Shown: positions 46,202 to 55,354, counted from the stretch's first letter. The stretch: DNA of 64,000 nucleotides from an uncultured Acetatifactor sp. (GCA_947625255.1 CANQNT010000012.1:23833-87832); one strand, 5' to 3'. Made by a program: numbers and translations. Notes: a model not told the origin generated them from the letters alone.

Positions 46202-47551
46202 TTATATATGCAGCACCGCTCTCGCCACCTGGAAATAAACCAGAAGGGACAAGGCATCCACGATGGTGGTGATAAAGGGACTGGCCATGACCGCCGGGTC
46301 AAAGCCCATCCGCTTGGCCAGGACCGGCAGAACGCATCCCACCATCATGGCCATCAGAACCGCCGCGATCAAGGTGATACACACCACCAGGGCCACGGAC
46401 ACGTCTAATCTGTCAAAAAACATCAGCTTGGCAAAATTGGCAGCCGCCAAAGCGACTCCGCAAAGCAGGGCCACACGGATCTCTTTCCACATAACGCCCG
46501 GCACGTCCCGATATTCGATCTCCCCCAGGGACAATCCGCGGATGATCGTCACACTGGCTTGTCCGCCGGCATTGCCTCCCGTATCCATGAGCATGGGAAT
46601 ATACGCCGTCAGCGCCACATAGACGCTCAGCGCATCCTCAAAGGAAGTAATGATCTTCCCCGTAAAAGTGGCTGACACCATCAACAATAACAGCCACGGA
46701 ATCCTCTTTTTAAAGGTCTCCCAGATTCCCGTTTTCATATAAGGCTTATCGCTGGGCACGATGGCCGCCATTTTTTCCATATCCTCCGTGGCCTCTTCTT
46801 CCATGATATCCACGATATCATCCACGGTGATAATCCCTACCAGACGCTCCTCGTTATCTACCACGGGCATACTGGTAAAGTCATATTTTTTGAACTGCCT
46901 GGCGACCTCCTCCTGATCCATAAGGGTATTCACGGCAATGACATTCCCGTGCATGATATCCCCGATCAGTTCATCCCCCTGACTTAACAGCAGATACCGC
47001 AGGGCCACCGTCCCAACCAGCTTCCGATATGGATCCAGCACATAGCAGATATTGATGGTTTCCCGATCCATACCGATCTTGCGGATCCGCTCAATGGCCT
47101 GGTCCACGGTCAGATTTTCTTTCAGATCCATATATTCCACCGTCATAATGCTGCCGGCGGAATCCTCCGGATAGCGAAGCAGCTGATTAATATCCCGTCT
47201 TGTCTCAGGACTGGCGTTGGCCAAAAGCTTCTTCACCACGTTGGCGGGCATCTCCTCCAACAAATCCGCCGCATCATCCGCCATCAGATTGTCGATGACG
47301 CCGGCGGCCTCCCGCTCTGACAAGGAAGTAATGATCATCTGTTGGTTGTCCACGTCCAGATAGGAAAACACGTCTGCCGCCAGATCCTTGGGGAGAATGC
47401 GGAAAACCTTGCGCATCTCATCCTCTTCCATCTCCTCCATCAGACCCGCGATGTCGGCCTTGTTCAGTTCGGTCAAATATTGGCGCAGTCTGGTATATTG
47501 CTTATTTTCCAGCAGTTCCTTCAGTTCTTCAATTTCCTTAATCTGCTCCAT
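46202..47551 (-). CDS. mgtE: Magnesium transporter MgtE
   Basis: A 449-residue Mg2+ channel. Residues ~1-125 are the MgtE N domain (LRQYLTELNKADIAGLMEEM...EEMPANVVKKLLANASPETRRDINQLLRYPEDSAGSIMT). Two CBS domains follow (~130-255). A five-helix pore domain with MDTGGNAGGQASV near residue 335 includes the conserved NAGGQ. The acidic N domain and CBS pair close the pore when cytosolic Mg2+ is high. I start at ATG 47551, eight bases after AAGGAG. Follows yigZ on the same strand; no room for an M-box riboswitch in the 59-base gap. Confidence 0.96.
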   Translation of the reverse strand: MEQIKEIEELKELLENKQYTRLRQYLTELNKADIAGLMEEMEEDEMRKVFRILPKDLAADVFSYLDVDNQQMIITSLSEREAAGVIDNLMADDAADLLEEMPANVVKKLLANASPETRRDINQLLRYPEDSAGSIMTVEYMDLKENLTVDQAIERIRKIGMDRETINICYVLDPYRKLVGTVALRYLLLSQGDELIGDIMHGNVIAVNTLMDQEEVARQFKKYDFTSMPVVDNEERLVGIITVDDIVDIMEEEATEDMEKMAAIVPSDKPYMKTGIWETFKKRIPWLLLLMVSATFTGKIITSFEDALSVYVALTAYIPMLMDTGGNAGGQASVTIIRGLSLGEIEYRDVPGVMWKEIRVALLCGVALAAANFAKLMFFDRLDVSVALVVCITLIAAVLMAMMVGCVLPVLAKRMGFDPAVMASPFITTIVDALSLLVYFQVARAVLHI

Positions 47552-47610
47552 AAGCATCTCTCCTTTATCAGGTTGTATGTGGTTTAATGCTTATTTTAGA
47601 TGTCTCTATT

Positions 47611-48258
47611 TTAGCTTTCCGTTCTTTCTTTGTCAACAAAATAATATTCTTGATTCTTTTTCCACTTCACCCTGCCATTGGTGGCCTCCGCCAGCTCTTT
47701 ATGCAGGGCCTGGCTGTCCCGGGCCGGAATCAGCAGGGTCAGCTCAACCTTGTCCGTGTAAGAGCTGTGAATGGGGACGATCCCCTTTTGTCCCAAAAGA
47801 TACTGCACTTTACCGATTCCGGTATACTCAATCTCCAATAAGATTTCATGTCCCAAACGTTCCGTACCGATGACACAGTGCTTCAGTCCTTCTTTCACTG
47901 CCTGGGTATAGGCCCGCACCAAACCTCCCGTACCCAGAAGCGTTCCTCCAAAATACCGGGTTACCACCACGGCCACGTTGCGGAGTTCTTCTCCCAGAAG
48001 CACTTCCAGCATGGGCCGGCCCGCCGTCCCGCCGGGTTCCCCGTCATCGCTGCAGCGCGTCAGTTCCCCCCGCCTGCCCACCACGAAAGCAGAACAATGA
48101 TGCCTGGCATCCCAGTATTTCCTCCGAATTTCTTCCAGAAACGCCATAGCCTCCTCTTCAGACCGTACGCTGCGGACCGTGGCGATAAAACGCGATTTTT
48201 TCTCCACGATTTCTCCCGTCCCGCCTTCCAGCAGGACCCGGCAACTCTCCTTCTCCAT
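47611..48258 (-). CDS. yigZ: YigZ/IMPACT family protein
   Basis: A 215-residue protein with the IMPACT N-terminal domain: EKKSRFIATVRSVRSEEEAMAFLEEIRRKYWDARHHCSAFVVG, SDDGEPGGTAGRPMLEVL and VAVVVTRYFGGTLLGTGGLVRAY, then a DUF1949-like C-terminal ferredoxin fold. The family is widespread; proposed roles concern translation, not established. Start ATG 48258 has GGGAGGAAG upstream. Upstream neighbour of mgtE, 59 bases apart. Confidence 0.93.
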   Translation of the reverse strand: MEKESCRVLLEGGTGEIVEKKSRFIATVRSVRSEEEAMAFLEEIRRKYWDARHHCSAFVVGRRGELTRCSDDGEPGGTAGRPMLEVLLGEELRNVAVVVTRYFGGTLLGTGGLVRAYTQAVKEGLKHCVIGTERLGHEILLEIEYTGIGKVQYLLGQKGIVPIHSSYTDKVELTLLIPARDSQALHKELAEATNGRVKWKKNQEYYFVDKERTES

Positions 48259-48412
48259 GCTTCCTCCCTCTCTTTTCCAAACATCATGACCCCGCGCCAA
48301 ACCGCTTCCGCCGCTATCCATCCATTTCATTTACCTGCTTTCTCATCATACAACAACTCCCCTGTAAAATCAAAAGAAATGTGAAACAATTATTAAAATT
48401 GGCAAAAAAAAC

Positions 48413-48441
48413 TTTATTTACAATTTGAAGTTTGATATAAT
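48413..48441 (+). promoter_or_regulatory. Promoter of the class A PBP gene
   Basis: TTTATT (48413-48418), 17-base spacer, TATAAT (48436-48441) with an upstream TGA extension (TGATATAAT). The 110-base leader (48442-48551) contains GGAT...ATCC and CGCG..CGCG stems and a seven-base T-run, but no riboswitch class I recognise. Confidence 0.6.
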
Positions 48442-48551
48442 GAAGTGAATTGTTACCAACGGATGGCTATCCTGATGGCAACAGCAGCTGACGCGCCCTG
48501 CGCACCAGACGTTTCCTTTTTTTATTTGCCCAAAACAGAAAGGCGACTAAT

Positions 48552-51212
48552 ATGAATTATACCAGAAAAGGCGTCCGCGAAAAGCAAAAGACGCTGAACT
48601 CCAAATCCGCAAAATGGGGCCGCAAAATTGCCCTTTCCTTAGTCAAGTTATTCCTGCTGGCCTGTATCTCATGCGCCATCATCGGTATTGCGACCGGTAT
48701 TGGCATGTTCAAGGGAATTATCGCCATGGTACCCAATATTCAGGTTTCTTCCCTGGTTCCCTCCGGACAAGCCTCTATCGTCTATGACAACGCGGGCAAT
48801 GAAATTGACCGCTTCATCGGCAGCAATGCCAACAGGACCATTGTAACCTGGGACCAGGTACCGGTTTATCTGGGACAGGCTTTCGTAGCCATTGAGGACA
48901 GACGATTTTATCAGCACAACGGCATCGATATCAAGGCGCTGTTTCGTTCGGGCTACGAATTTATCGCGTCCGGTTTTCACGCCACGCAGGGCGGCAGCAC
49001 GATCACCCAGCAGCTTTTGAAAAACGCCATCTTTACCGACTGGACCTCGGAAGGCGATAATTTCATTAAGAAAATCAAGAGAAAGCTGCAGGAACAGTAT
49101 CTGGCCATCGAAGTCACCAAGAACACGGAAAAGGATCAGGTGCTTCTGGCTTACATGAACACCATCAACTGCGGCCAGAACACGCTGGGCGTGGAATCCG
49201 CTTCGTTGCGTTATTTCGGCAAATCCTGCAGTGAACTGACCTTGTCGGAATGCGCGGTCATCGCCAGCATCACTCAAAACCCCTCCCGTTGGAATCCCAT
49301 CACCCATCCGGAACAAAATGTCAACCGGCGCAAGGAATGTCTGGACAATATGCTGGAGCTGGGTTTTATCACTCAGGAAGAATACGATGAGGCCATTGCG
49401 GACAGCGTGGCCGTATATGAGCGTATCCAAAACAACAATACGGAATATCTGGACAGTGTCAACGTAACCGGCACCTATTTCACGGACGCCCTGCAGAAAC
49501 AGGTTCAGGAGGATCTGGTTGCCCTGGGCTATTCCGAATCCGCCGCCACCAATCTGGTCATGTCCGGCGGATTGAAGATTTATTCTACCCTGGATTCCGA
49601 CATTCAGGCCATCGTGGACGAGGAATTTGCCAATCCGGACAACTTCCCGGAGAACACCATGTGGGATCTGGATTACGCACTCACCGTTACCGCCGAGGAC
49701 GGTACCAAGACCAATTACAGCAAGCAGAACATGACCAGTTGGTTCAAGGCCAACGGAAAGCCGAACTTCAATCTGCTGTTCCATTCCCAAGAGGAAGCCA
49801 TGGATGCCATCCTGACCTATGAAGCGGCCGTAGCGGGGGACCAGGAAATACAGCGTCGTTATACCCTGACGCCACAGCCCCAGGCATCCATCACTGTTAT
49901 TGACCAGGATACCGGTTATGTAGTGGCCCTGTTGGGCGGCCGCGGCACCCGTGAGGGACGGCTCCTTTTGAATCGCGCCACGGATTCTGTCCGTCAGCCG
50001 GGTTCCACCTTTAAGATTTTATCCACCTACGCGCCGGCCCTGGACAGCGCGGGCATGACCCTTGCCACGGTGTTCAATGACACGCCTTTTAACTATGATG
50101 ACGGCACGCCCGTTTCCAACACCAGCAAGAAATATACCTATAAAGTATTTCCGATCCGTACTGCCATCCGGGACTCCATGAACATTATCACCGTAAAGGC
50201 TCTGACACAGATCACGCCTCAGTTGGGCTATGATTATCTTTTGAATTTTGGCTTTACCACACTGACGGACGGCGAATGGATCGGGAATCAATATTTCTTT
50301 GACAATCAACAACCCCTGGCCCTGGGCGGCATCACCCATGGGGTCAAGAATGTGGAGCTTTGTGCCGCCTTTGCCGCCATTGCAAACGAAGGCAGCTATA
50401 TCAAGCCCAAGCTTTATACCAGAGTGGTGGATGATAAAGGCAATGTCCTGCTTGACAATACCCATCCCCAGGGCAGACAGGTGATCCGTGCCACCACGGC
50501 CTATTTGCTTACGTCCGCCATGGTAGACGTAGTGACGGGCGGAACCGGAACCACAGCCCGATTCCCCAATATGGCGATCGCCGGCAAGACGGGTACCACC
50601 AGCGACAGCAAGGATGTCTGGTTCGCCGCCTTTACGCCCTATTATACCTGCGCCACCTGGGTGGGCTATGATAACAATCAAAAAATGAATATCTATAACA
50701 GCGGGGAAACCTCTCTGGCCAGAAAGCTCTGGCGCGCGGTGATGAGCCGTATCCATGAGGAGCTGCCCAACGAGCAGTTCATAATGCCCAGCGGCATCGT
50801 GTCCCAGACAGTCTGCTCCAGATCGGGCAAGCTGCCCATCCCGGGATTATGCGATCCTTATCTGACCACGGAGTATTTTGCGGCAAACACGGTTCCTACC
50901 ACCAGCTGCGATATGCACTATCAGGGACCGATTTGTCAGTATGACGGAGTTCCTGCCGCTCCGGAATGTCCTTTTGCGGTACAAGGGGTTTATAACCTCC
51001 AGTATGCGCCTGAGGATGAGTCCTTGTGGGCCGGTTCTTCCACCGTGGTAAATCCGGACGGAAGCATTTCTTCCGGTCTTGCCATGCCATATTGCCAGCA
51101 TAACGCGGCTTTCTACGCTACTCCCGGGCATGAGACACTTCTGGATCAGCAAAGGAGCGAACTGCAGAACCGCGCTGCCCAGGCGCCCCAGACGGATAAT
51201 GGAGCGCAGTAA
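48552..51212 (+). CDS. Class A penicillin-binding protein (bifunctional transglycosylase/transpeptidase)
   Basis: An 886-residue cell-wall synthase. Residues ~1-25 are basic cytosol, ~28-55 a membrane anchor. The GT51 transglycosylase (~75-260) has AFVAIEDRRFYQHNGID and GGSTITQQLLKN. After a linker the transpeptidase (~430-720) has the active-site SxxK as PGSTFKI, SxN as DSMN, and KTGTT. The C-terminus (~750-886) holds Cys-rich segments (TVCSRSGKLPIPGLC, CDMHYQGPICQYDG, PECPF) and a low-complexity Gln/Ala tail. Similar extensions occur in PBP1-type proteins of clostridia. Start ATG 48552 with AAAGG upstream. Confidence 0.94.
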   Translation: MNYTRKGVREKQKTLNSKSAKWGRKIALSLVKLFLLACISCAIIGIATGIGMFKGIIAMVPNIQVSSLVPSGQASIVYDNAGNEIDRFIGSNANRTIVTWDQVPVYLGQAFVAIEDRRFYQHNGIDIKALFRSGYEFIASGFHATQGGSTITQQLLKNAIFTDWTSEGDNFIKKIKRKLQEQYLAIEVTKNTEKDQVLLAYMNTINCGQNTLGVESASLRYFGKSCSELTLSECAVIASITQNPSRWNPITHPEQNVNRRKECLDNMLELGFITQEEYDEAIADSVAVYERIQNNNTEYLDSVNVTGTYFTDALQKQVQEDLVALGYSESAATNLVMSGGLKIYSTLDSDIQAIVDEEFANPDNFPENTMWDLDYALTVTAEDGTKTNYSKQNMTSWFKANGKPNFNLLFHSQEEAMDAILTYEAAVAGDQEIQRRYTLTPQPQASITVIDQDTGYVVALLGGRGTREGRLLLNRATDSVRQPGSTFKILSTYAPALDSAGMTLATVFNDTPFNYDDGTPVSNTSKKYTYKVFPIRTAIRDSMNIITVKALTQITPQLGYDYLLNFGFTTLTDGEWIGNQYFFDNQQPLALGGITHGVKNVELCAAFAAIANEGSYIKPKLYTRVVDDKGNVLLDNTHPQGRQVIRATTAYLLTSAMVDVVTGGTGTTARFPNMAIAGKTGTTSDSKDVWFAAFTPYYTCATWVGYDNNQKMNIYNSGETSLARKLWRAVMSRIHEELPNEQFIMPSGIVSQTVCSRSGKLPIPGLCDPYLTTEYFAANTVPTTSCDMHYQGPICQYDGVPAAPECPFAVQGVYNLQYAPEDESLWAGSSTVVNPDGSISSGLAMPYCQHNAAFYATPGHETLLDQQRSELQNRAAQAPQTDNGAQ

Positions 51213-51280
51213 AAATTCAGGAAAAGCCGCGGGAAAACAGATCAGGGAATTATATTTATAAGTTGGGGAGGAGATTTATC

Positions 51281-52171
51281 ATGCATCTTGAGCTTAAGGA
51301 GATTCAGAAAAGCTTTGGCCCGAAGCAGGTTCTAAAAGGAATCTCTTTTGCGGCGGAAAGCGGCAAGGCCTTCGGATTGCTGGGAAGAAACGGGGCCGGA
51401 AAGACAACCACCATTCGAATTTTGATGGATGTCATTCCCGCGGACGCCGGGAGCGTACTGATTGACGGCCAAAAAATCGATTATACCAAGGTCGGAATCG
51501 GGTATCTGCCGGAGGAGCGGGGATTATACCCGAAGAAGAAAATTATTGATCAATTGGTTTATTTCGCGCAGCTAAAAGGGATGAAAAAGGGGGACGCCGT
51601 CCAATCAGTGGACAAGTGGCTGGAACGTCTGGAGATGTCGGAATACCGTAATAAGCGTCTGGACACGCTTTCCAAAGGAAATCAGCAGAAAATCCAGTTA
51701 GTGACCGCCCTGGCCCACGACCCGGACATCGTGATTCTGGACGAACCGTTTTCCGGGCTGGATCCCGTAAATGCCATGCTTTTAAAAGATGTGGTCAAGG
51801 AGGAAATCACCCGGGGGAAAATTGTTTTGTTTTCCAGCCATCAGATGAATTACATTGAAGAGTTCTGTGACAGTATCGCGATTCTGAATGACGGAAGGGT
51901 GGTGCTGCAGGGTGACCTGCACACGATCAAGCACAATTATAAACGGGACAAGCTGGTGGTACGGTCCGAACAAGCCGCCCGCGTTGCAGAGGCCTTTGCC
52001 GCCTCCTGCCAGCTGCTGAATAATGACACCGCCCTGCTGCGGCTTTCGTCCCCGGAAGAAAAAACACAGACCATGAAGCTTTTGGTCGATCGTTTTGACA
52101 TCGATGAGATCAAAGTTTTTGAACCGTCCCTGAACGATATCTTCGTGGAGTATGCCGGCAGTCAGGAATAG
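51281..52171 (+). CDS. ABC transporter ATP-binding protein (NatA-like)
   Basis: A 296-residue ATPase. Walker A GRNGAGKTTT (~38), signature LSKGNQQKIQLV (~133), Walker B IVILDEPFSGLDP (~156), H-loop SSHQMNYIEEF. The C-terminal ~70 residues carry the DUF4162-type extension (VVRSEQAARVAEAF, ...SLNDIFVEYAGSQE), as in NatA/YhaQ exporters. Start ATG 51281 has GGGGAGGAG upstream. Paired with the permease 12 bases downstream. Confidence 0.92.
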   Translation: MHLELKEIQKSFGPKQVLKGISFAAESGKAFGLLGRNGAGKTTTIRILMDVIPADAGSVLIDGQKIDYTKVGIGYLPEERGLYPKKKIIDQLVYFAQLKGMKKGDAVQSVDKWLERLEMSEYRNKRLDTLSKGNQQKIQLVTALAHDPDIVILDEPFSGLDPVNAMLLKDVVKEEITRGKIVLFSSHQMNYIEEFCDSIAILNDGRVVLQGDLHTIKHNYKRDKLVVRSEQAARVAEAFAASCQLLNNDTALLRLSSPEEKTQTMKLLVDRFDIDEIKVFEPSLNDIFVEYAGSQE

Positions 52172-52183
52172 TGGAGGATGAAA

Positions 52184-53416
52184 ATGAAACAATTTGGAAC
52201 CATTTTGCTGTTTGAGCTGAAATATTATTTTAAAAATAAAATCTTTGTAGGTGTCACGATTTTCCTGATGGCGGCCATCGTCATCGTAATGTTTTTCCCA
52301 AGATTTTTGTCCCTGTTTGAAAAGATGCCTGAAACGGACGAAAAGCGTCCTACCCTCCTGCTTTGCGCAGAAGGGGAAAATGCGGAATCCATTGTAGAAG
52401 CGTTCACGGCTTCCTTTTCAAATTATGAAGTCCTCTCGATGGATTTCGATATCGACAAGCTGCAGGAGCAGATTTCTTCCGGAGAAGCAGAATGCGCTTT
52501 CGTTCTGGACGACCTGACCTCTTACACTTACTATGTCAATAATCTTACCATGTATGACGAGAATACTTATCAGGCGGATCAGATTTTGCAAAATCTTTAC
52601 CGTATGAATACCATGATCCAAGAGGGAATCTCTCCCGATCAGGCGGAGCAGATTCTCTCCTTTCAGATTGAACACAAGGTGGAAAGCCTGGGCAAAGATC
52701 AGATGGAGAATTTCTTTTATACTTATATTATGATTTTTGCCTTGTACACTGTCATTCTGCTGTATGGGCAAATGGTGGCCACCAACGTGGCTACGGAAAA
52801 AAGTTCCAGAGCCATGGAGGTTTTGATTACCAGCGCCAAACCCACTTCCATGATGTTCGGCAAAGTGATTGCTTCCTGTATGGCGGGTTTTCTACAGATT
52901 CTCTGCGTGTTTGGAGCGGCCATTCTGTCTTTCCGGCTAAATGAAGCCTACTGGGACGAAAACTCAATCATTCGCTCTTTCTTCGATATGCCCATGGATT
53001 TGCTGCTCTATATGCTCCTCTTCTTCGTACTGGGTTTTTTGATTTACGCTTTCCTCTACGGTGCCATCGGCTCCACTGCTTCCAAACTGGAGGATATCAA
53101 TACCTCCGTGATGCCTATTACCCTGCTGTTCATTTTTGCTTTTCTGGTAGTTGTTTTCTCCATGACCAATGGCAATGTAGACAATCTTTTAATGAAAATC
53201 TGTTCTTATGTACCGTTCACTTCACCCATGGCCATGTTTACTCGAATCGCCATGAGCACGGTTCCCTGGTATGAGGTACTGATTTCCGTTGCCATTCTTA
53301 TCGTTTCCGTCTTCGGCATCGGAATTCTTTCCGCCAAAATCTACCGGGTAGGAGTTCTCTTATATGGAACCACCCCCAAGATCGGGTCCATCCTGAAGTC
53401 CGTCTGGGAAGCATGA
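52184..53416 (+). CDS. ABC-2 type permease (NatB/YhaP-like)
   Basis: A 410-residue permease: one N-terminal helix (~20-40) followed by a large extracytoplasmic domain (~45-180) and about five C-terminal helices. This is the NatB/YhaP layout with a YVNNLTMYDENTYQADQILQNLY domain, and the conserved coupling motif TEKSSRAMEVLITSAKPTSMMFGKV. Start ATG 52184 is seven bases after GGAGG; the ATG at 52178 overlaps the site. The exported substrate (Na+, lipids or peptides in relatives) is not evident. Confidence 0.9.
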   Translation: MKQFGTILLFELKYYFKNKIFVGVTIFLMAAIVIVMFFPRFLSLFEKMPETDEKRPTLLLCAEGENAESIVEAFTASFSNYEVLSMDFDIDKLQEQISSGEAECAFVLDDLTSYTYYVNNLTMYDENTYQADQILQNLYRMNTMIQEGISPDQAEQILSFQIEHKVESLGKDQMENFFYTYIMIFALYTVILLYGQMVATNVATEKSSRAMEVLITSAKPTSMMFGKVIASCMAGFLQILCVFGAAILSFRLNEAYWDENSIIRSFFDMPMDLLLYMLLFFVLGFLIYAFLYGAIGSTASKLEDINTSVMPITLLFIFAFLVVVFSMTNGNVDNLLMKICSYVPFTSPMAMFTRIAMSTVPWYEVLISVAILIVSVFGIGILSAKIYRVGVLLYGTTPKIGSILKSVWEA

Positions 53417-53428
53417 TGATGAAACAAC

Positions 53429-53459
53429 GGCTGGCACATTTCGCGTGTCAGCCATTTTT
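53429..53459 (+). terminator. Intrinsic terminator of the NatAB-like operon
   Basis: Nine-base stem GGCTGGCAC (53429-53437) with GTGTCAGCC (53445-53453), one G-U pair, followed by ATTTTT. It lies 13 bases after the permease stop. Confidence 0.85.
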
Positions 53460-53477
53460 CAGAATAGCGGCAGAAAA

Positions 53478-53660
53478 TCACACATAATAATACATTGCCT
53501 GGGGATTCCACAGCCTTGCATATTCGCCCTCTCTGGCCAATAACTCCTCATGGCTGGCCCCGCTTCACGATCCTCCCCTGGAAAAACTAAAATATCATCA
53601 CAGAAACGACAGCTGCTCATGCGATGGGAAATGTAAATTGCCGTCTTATCCCTCACCAAT
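53478..53660 (-). pseudogene. C-terminal remnant of an ABC exporter ATPase domain (frameshifted)
   Basis: Minus-strand frames read VRDKTAIYISHRMSSCRFCDDILVF (H-switch region of an exporter ATPase), then after a one-base shift near 53560 SHEELLAREGEYARLWNPQAM and a short YYYV end at the TGA 53478-53480. This is the typical end of ABC exporters (...HDELL...G.YA.L...Q..YY). Walker A/B and the signature are absent. A clear decay remnant. Confidence 0.75.
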
Positions 53661-53928
53661 GGTCCGTTCCGATGCGTTCCAAAAATATCCTTGCTATACC
53701 AGAAATGATTTTTTTGACTATTTATGCGAGGCCGGGATTGACAGGTTCCTGGCCTTTGACGCCGCGGAACGCATCCGTAAAGGACACGCCAACTCCTCCA
53801 ATGAGCGACACCGCAGGGCATTCGAGGCACTCGCTATCCCTGAGGAAGCAAAAGAAGTGGTTAAAAACCACTTATACCTTTTCCCTCGAGCTCATTGTAT
53901 AGGATACATTTTTCTGTTTGCCAAATAG
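53638..53928 (+). pseudogene. Fragment of PolC-type DNA polymerase III alpha subunit
   Basis: A 96-residue open frame. From residue ~20 it reads YTRNDFFDYLCEAGIDRFLAF, then ERIRKGH, AIPEEAKEVVKNHLYLFPRAH and CIGYIFLFAK. This parallels PolC near its C-terminal palm/fingers, where '...Gv...lAF.imE.VRKGkgl...' precedes '...CKKIKYMFPKAHAaAYvlmA.RiAyfK'. The homology ends at a stop right where PolC would continue. No start context is evident. It is placed head-on to the ABC exporter remnant. It is either a relic of a duplicated polC or part of a decayed element. Confidence 0.65.
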
Positions 53929-54011
53929 GCCTATTATGCCCACAACGACTCCAGGGCATTTTGCAAAATCATGTTTAAAAGGAAAAGGGAATAGAAAATT
54001 TTATTTTTATC

Positions 54012-54040
54012 TTTTCTTAAATCACTTTTTCTGATATAAT
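54012..54040 (+). promoter_or_regulatory. Candidate extended -10 promoter of the 95-residue gene
   Basis: TGATATAAT (TATAAT at 54035-54040 with a TGn extension), weak -35 (TTTTCT, 54012-54017). It is 50 bases before the GTG at 54092. 53929-54011 is AT-rich with no gene. Confidence 0.5.
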
Positions 54041-54091
54041 AACAAGGTAGCGTCCTGCTAGTGTGACACACAGACAAGGAGGATTGGTATC

Positions 54092-54379
54092 GTGCAAACA
54101 TTGTATACTGCGGCTAAGGTGAATAATGAAATCGAGCTATGTGAAGTAAGCGGGGTCGCAAATAGACGGGAGATTGAAAAAGCCCTGCTTAGGAATCGCA
54201 TTTCTTATTATTTTCGCTGGCCCAAGACCACGATTTTTAACAAGAAGAAAGAATTGTGCATCATCTGCATCAATGAAAATTCCAAAGAAGAAGCAGAGGC
54301 CATTGTCCAAGCGGTCTGTGATGAGAAGAATATCAGGGTTCGTTTCATTATGAAGCGTTCCCGCAATGACTACTTATAA
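54092..54379 (+). CDS. Small basic protein of unknown function
   Basis: A 95-residue protein starting at GTG, nine bases after AAGGAGG. It has a compact alpha/beta look: LYTAAKVNNEIELCEVSGVANRREIEKALLRNRISYYFRWPK, then ELCIICINENSKEEAEAIVQAVCDEKNIRVRFIMK. The alternation of strands and helices with a final strand resembles small ferredoxin-like or putative signal-transducing (DUF2007-like) folds, but I do not recognise the family. It stands alone between the remnants and tRNA-Thr. 54380-54513 contains no feature I can assign. Confidence 0.65.
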   Translation: MQTLYTAAKVNNEIELCEVSGVANRREIEKALLRNRISYYFRWPKTTIFNKKKELCIICINENSKEEAEAIVQAVCDEKNIRVRFIMKRSRNDYL

Positions 54380-54513
54380 GCTATCTGGAATGGAGAAATG
54401 AATTTGTCCGTCTGAAGAAGGACCATACGGAGCCTTGACCAGAGATTGGCGAGGCTTTCATTGGAGACGAATGCGAAGAGTGACGGTTTTTTGAAAAATA
54501 TCTACAATTTTGC

Positions 54514-54542
54514 TTGACAAAGAATAGGTCTTTTGATAGAAT
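54514..54542 (+). promoter_or_regulatory. tRNA-Thr promoter
   Basis: Perfect TTGACA (54514-54519), 17-base spacer, TAGAAT (54537-54542), 34 bases before the tRNA. Confidence 0.85.
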
Positions 54543-54576
54543 AGCTTATGGTGATTGCGGGAAGCAACTCCTGAGT

Positions 54577-54649
54577 GCTGCTGTGGCTCAGTCGGTAGAG
54601 CGTCGCATTGGTAGTGCGGAGGTCACGGGTCCGATTCCCGTCAGCAGCT
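54577..54649 (+). tRNA. tRNA-Thr (anticodon GGT)
   Basis: A 73-base gene that folds as a full cloverleaf: acceptor GCTGCTG/CAGCAGC, D-stem GCTC/GAGC, anticodon stem TCGCA/TGCGG with loop TTGGTAG (anticodon GGT, reading ACC/ACU), T-stem CGGG/CCCG with loop TCCGATT. Discriminator T; no encoded CCA. Confidence 0.96.
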
Positions 54650-54656
54650 CTGTTTA

Positions 54657-54706
54657 AAACGCTTAGAAATGGCTTGTTTATGCGGTTTCTGGCGTTTTTG
54701 TTTTTA
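54657..54706 (+). terminator. Terminator after tRNA-Thr
   Basis: AAACGC (54657-54662) with inner AGAAA pairs with TTTCT and GCGTTT (54692-54697), followed by TTGTTTTT. Confidence 0.75.
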
Positions 54707-54721
54707 CAAAAAAAGATTCTT

Positions 54722-55354
54722 TCAAGCCATCCCAAACTCTCCGCGAATGCCCCGCAAAACGTATCCTCTCATCTTTTCGCATTGCTCCGCTTTATGACCT
54801 TCCATATGTAAAAACGTCATATAGCTTACTATCCTGGCATAGATCGTGTACATCATGTAGTCCAGGGGTAAATCCCTGCGGATCTCCCCACGTTCCACGG
54901 CATCCTGCAGCATCTCATAAAACAAGGAAAGAGGTAGCGCACGCCCCTGTTCCTTGTCCGTAATCTTTTGATGAATCAAAATCCCAAGGGGTGAGGTATC
55001 CGTGATCAAATGCAGAAATCGGATGACGCATTGTTTCTCCGGTAATTCTCCTTCCACCCAATCCAACAGATAATCTATTCGCTCCTCAAAAGTTTCCCTT
55101 CTGGAAAGCTCTTCCGACAAACGCCCCATCGTCTGCTTCATCAGATATACAATTGCACAGGCAACCAGTTCTTCCTTGGACTCAAAGTAATCATACGCAG
55201 TCCCTTTCCCGATGCCCGCCCGGCTGGTAATGCCGGAAACCGGAATGTCCATTACATCGACGCCTTCCGCGAAAATCTGCAGCACCGCGCTATATAATCG
55301 TCTGACTTTCTCCGGAAGCTCTCCTTGATTTTCTAACCCGACGTTTTTTGCCAT
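54722..55354 (-). CDS. TetR/AcrR family repressor
   Basis: A 210-residue regulator. The N-terminal helix-turn-helix is visible: LYSAVLQIFAEGVDVMDIPVSGITSRAGIGKGTAYDYFESKEELVACAI (~22-70), followed by an all-helical ligand domain. Start chosen at ATG 55354 (RBS GAGGGAG); the ATG at 55360 is an alternative. Its first 65 bases overlap the 3' end of the RND exporter gene, so the two are translationally linked. The perfect TetR-type palindrome at the RND promoter makes autoregulation of this pair very likely; the ligand is unknown. Confidence 0.9.
   Translation of the reverse strand: MAKNVGLENQGELPEKVRRLYSAVLQIFAEGVDVMDIPVSGITSRAGIGKGTAYDYFESKEELVACAIVYLMKQTMGRLSEELSRRETFEERIDYLLDWVEGELPEKQCVIRFLHLITDTSPLGILIHQKITDKEQGRALPLSLFYEMLQDAVERGEIRRDLPLDYMMYTIYARIVSYMTFLHMEGHKAEQCEKMRGYVLRGIRGEFGMA

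Noticed and set aside
47552..47610. M-box magnesium riboswitch before mgtE
   Set aside because: Only 59 bases separate yigZ and mgtE, too short for an M-box.
48442..48551. Cyclic-dinucleotide riboswitch in the PBP leader
   Set aside because: The conserved cores of GEMM or ydaO-type riboswitches are not visible.
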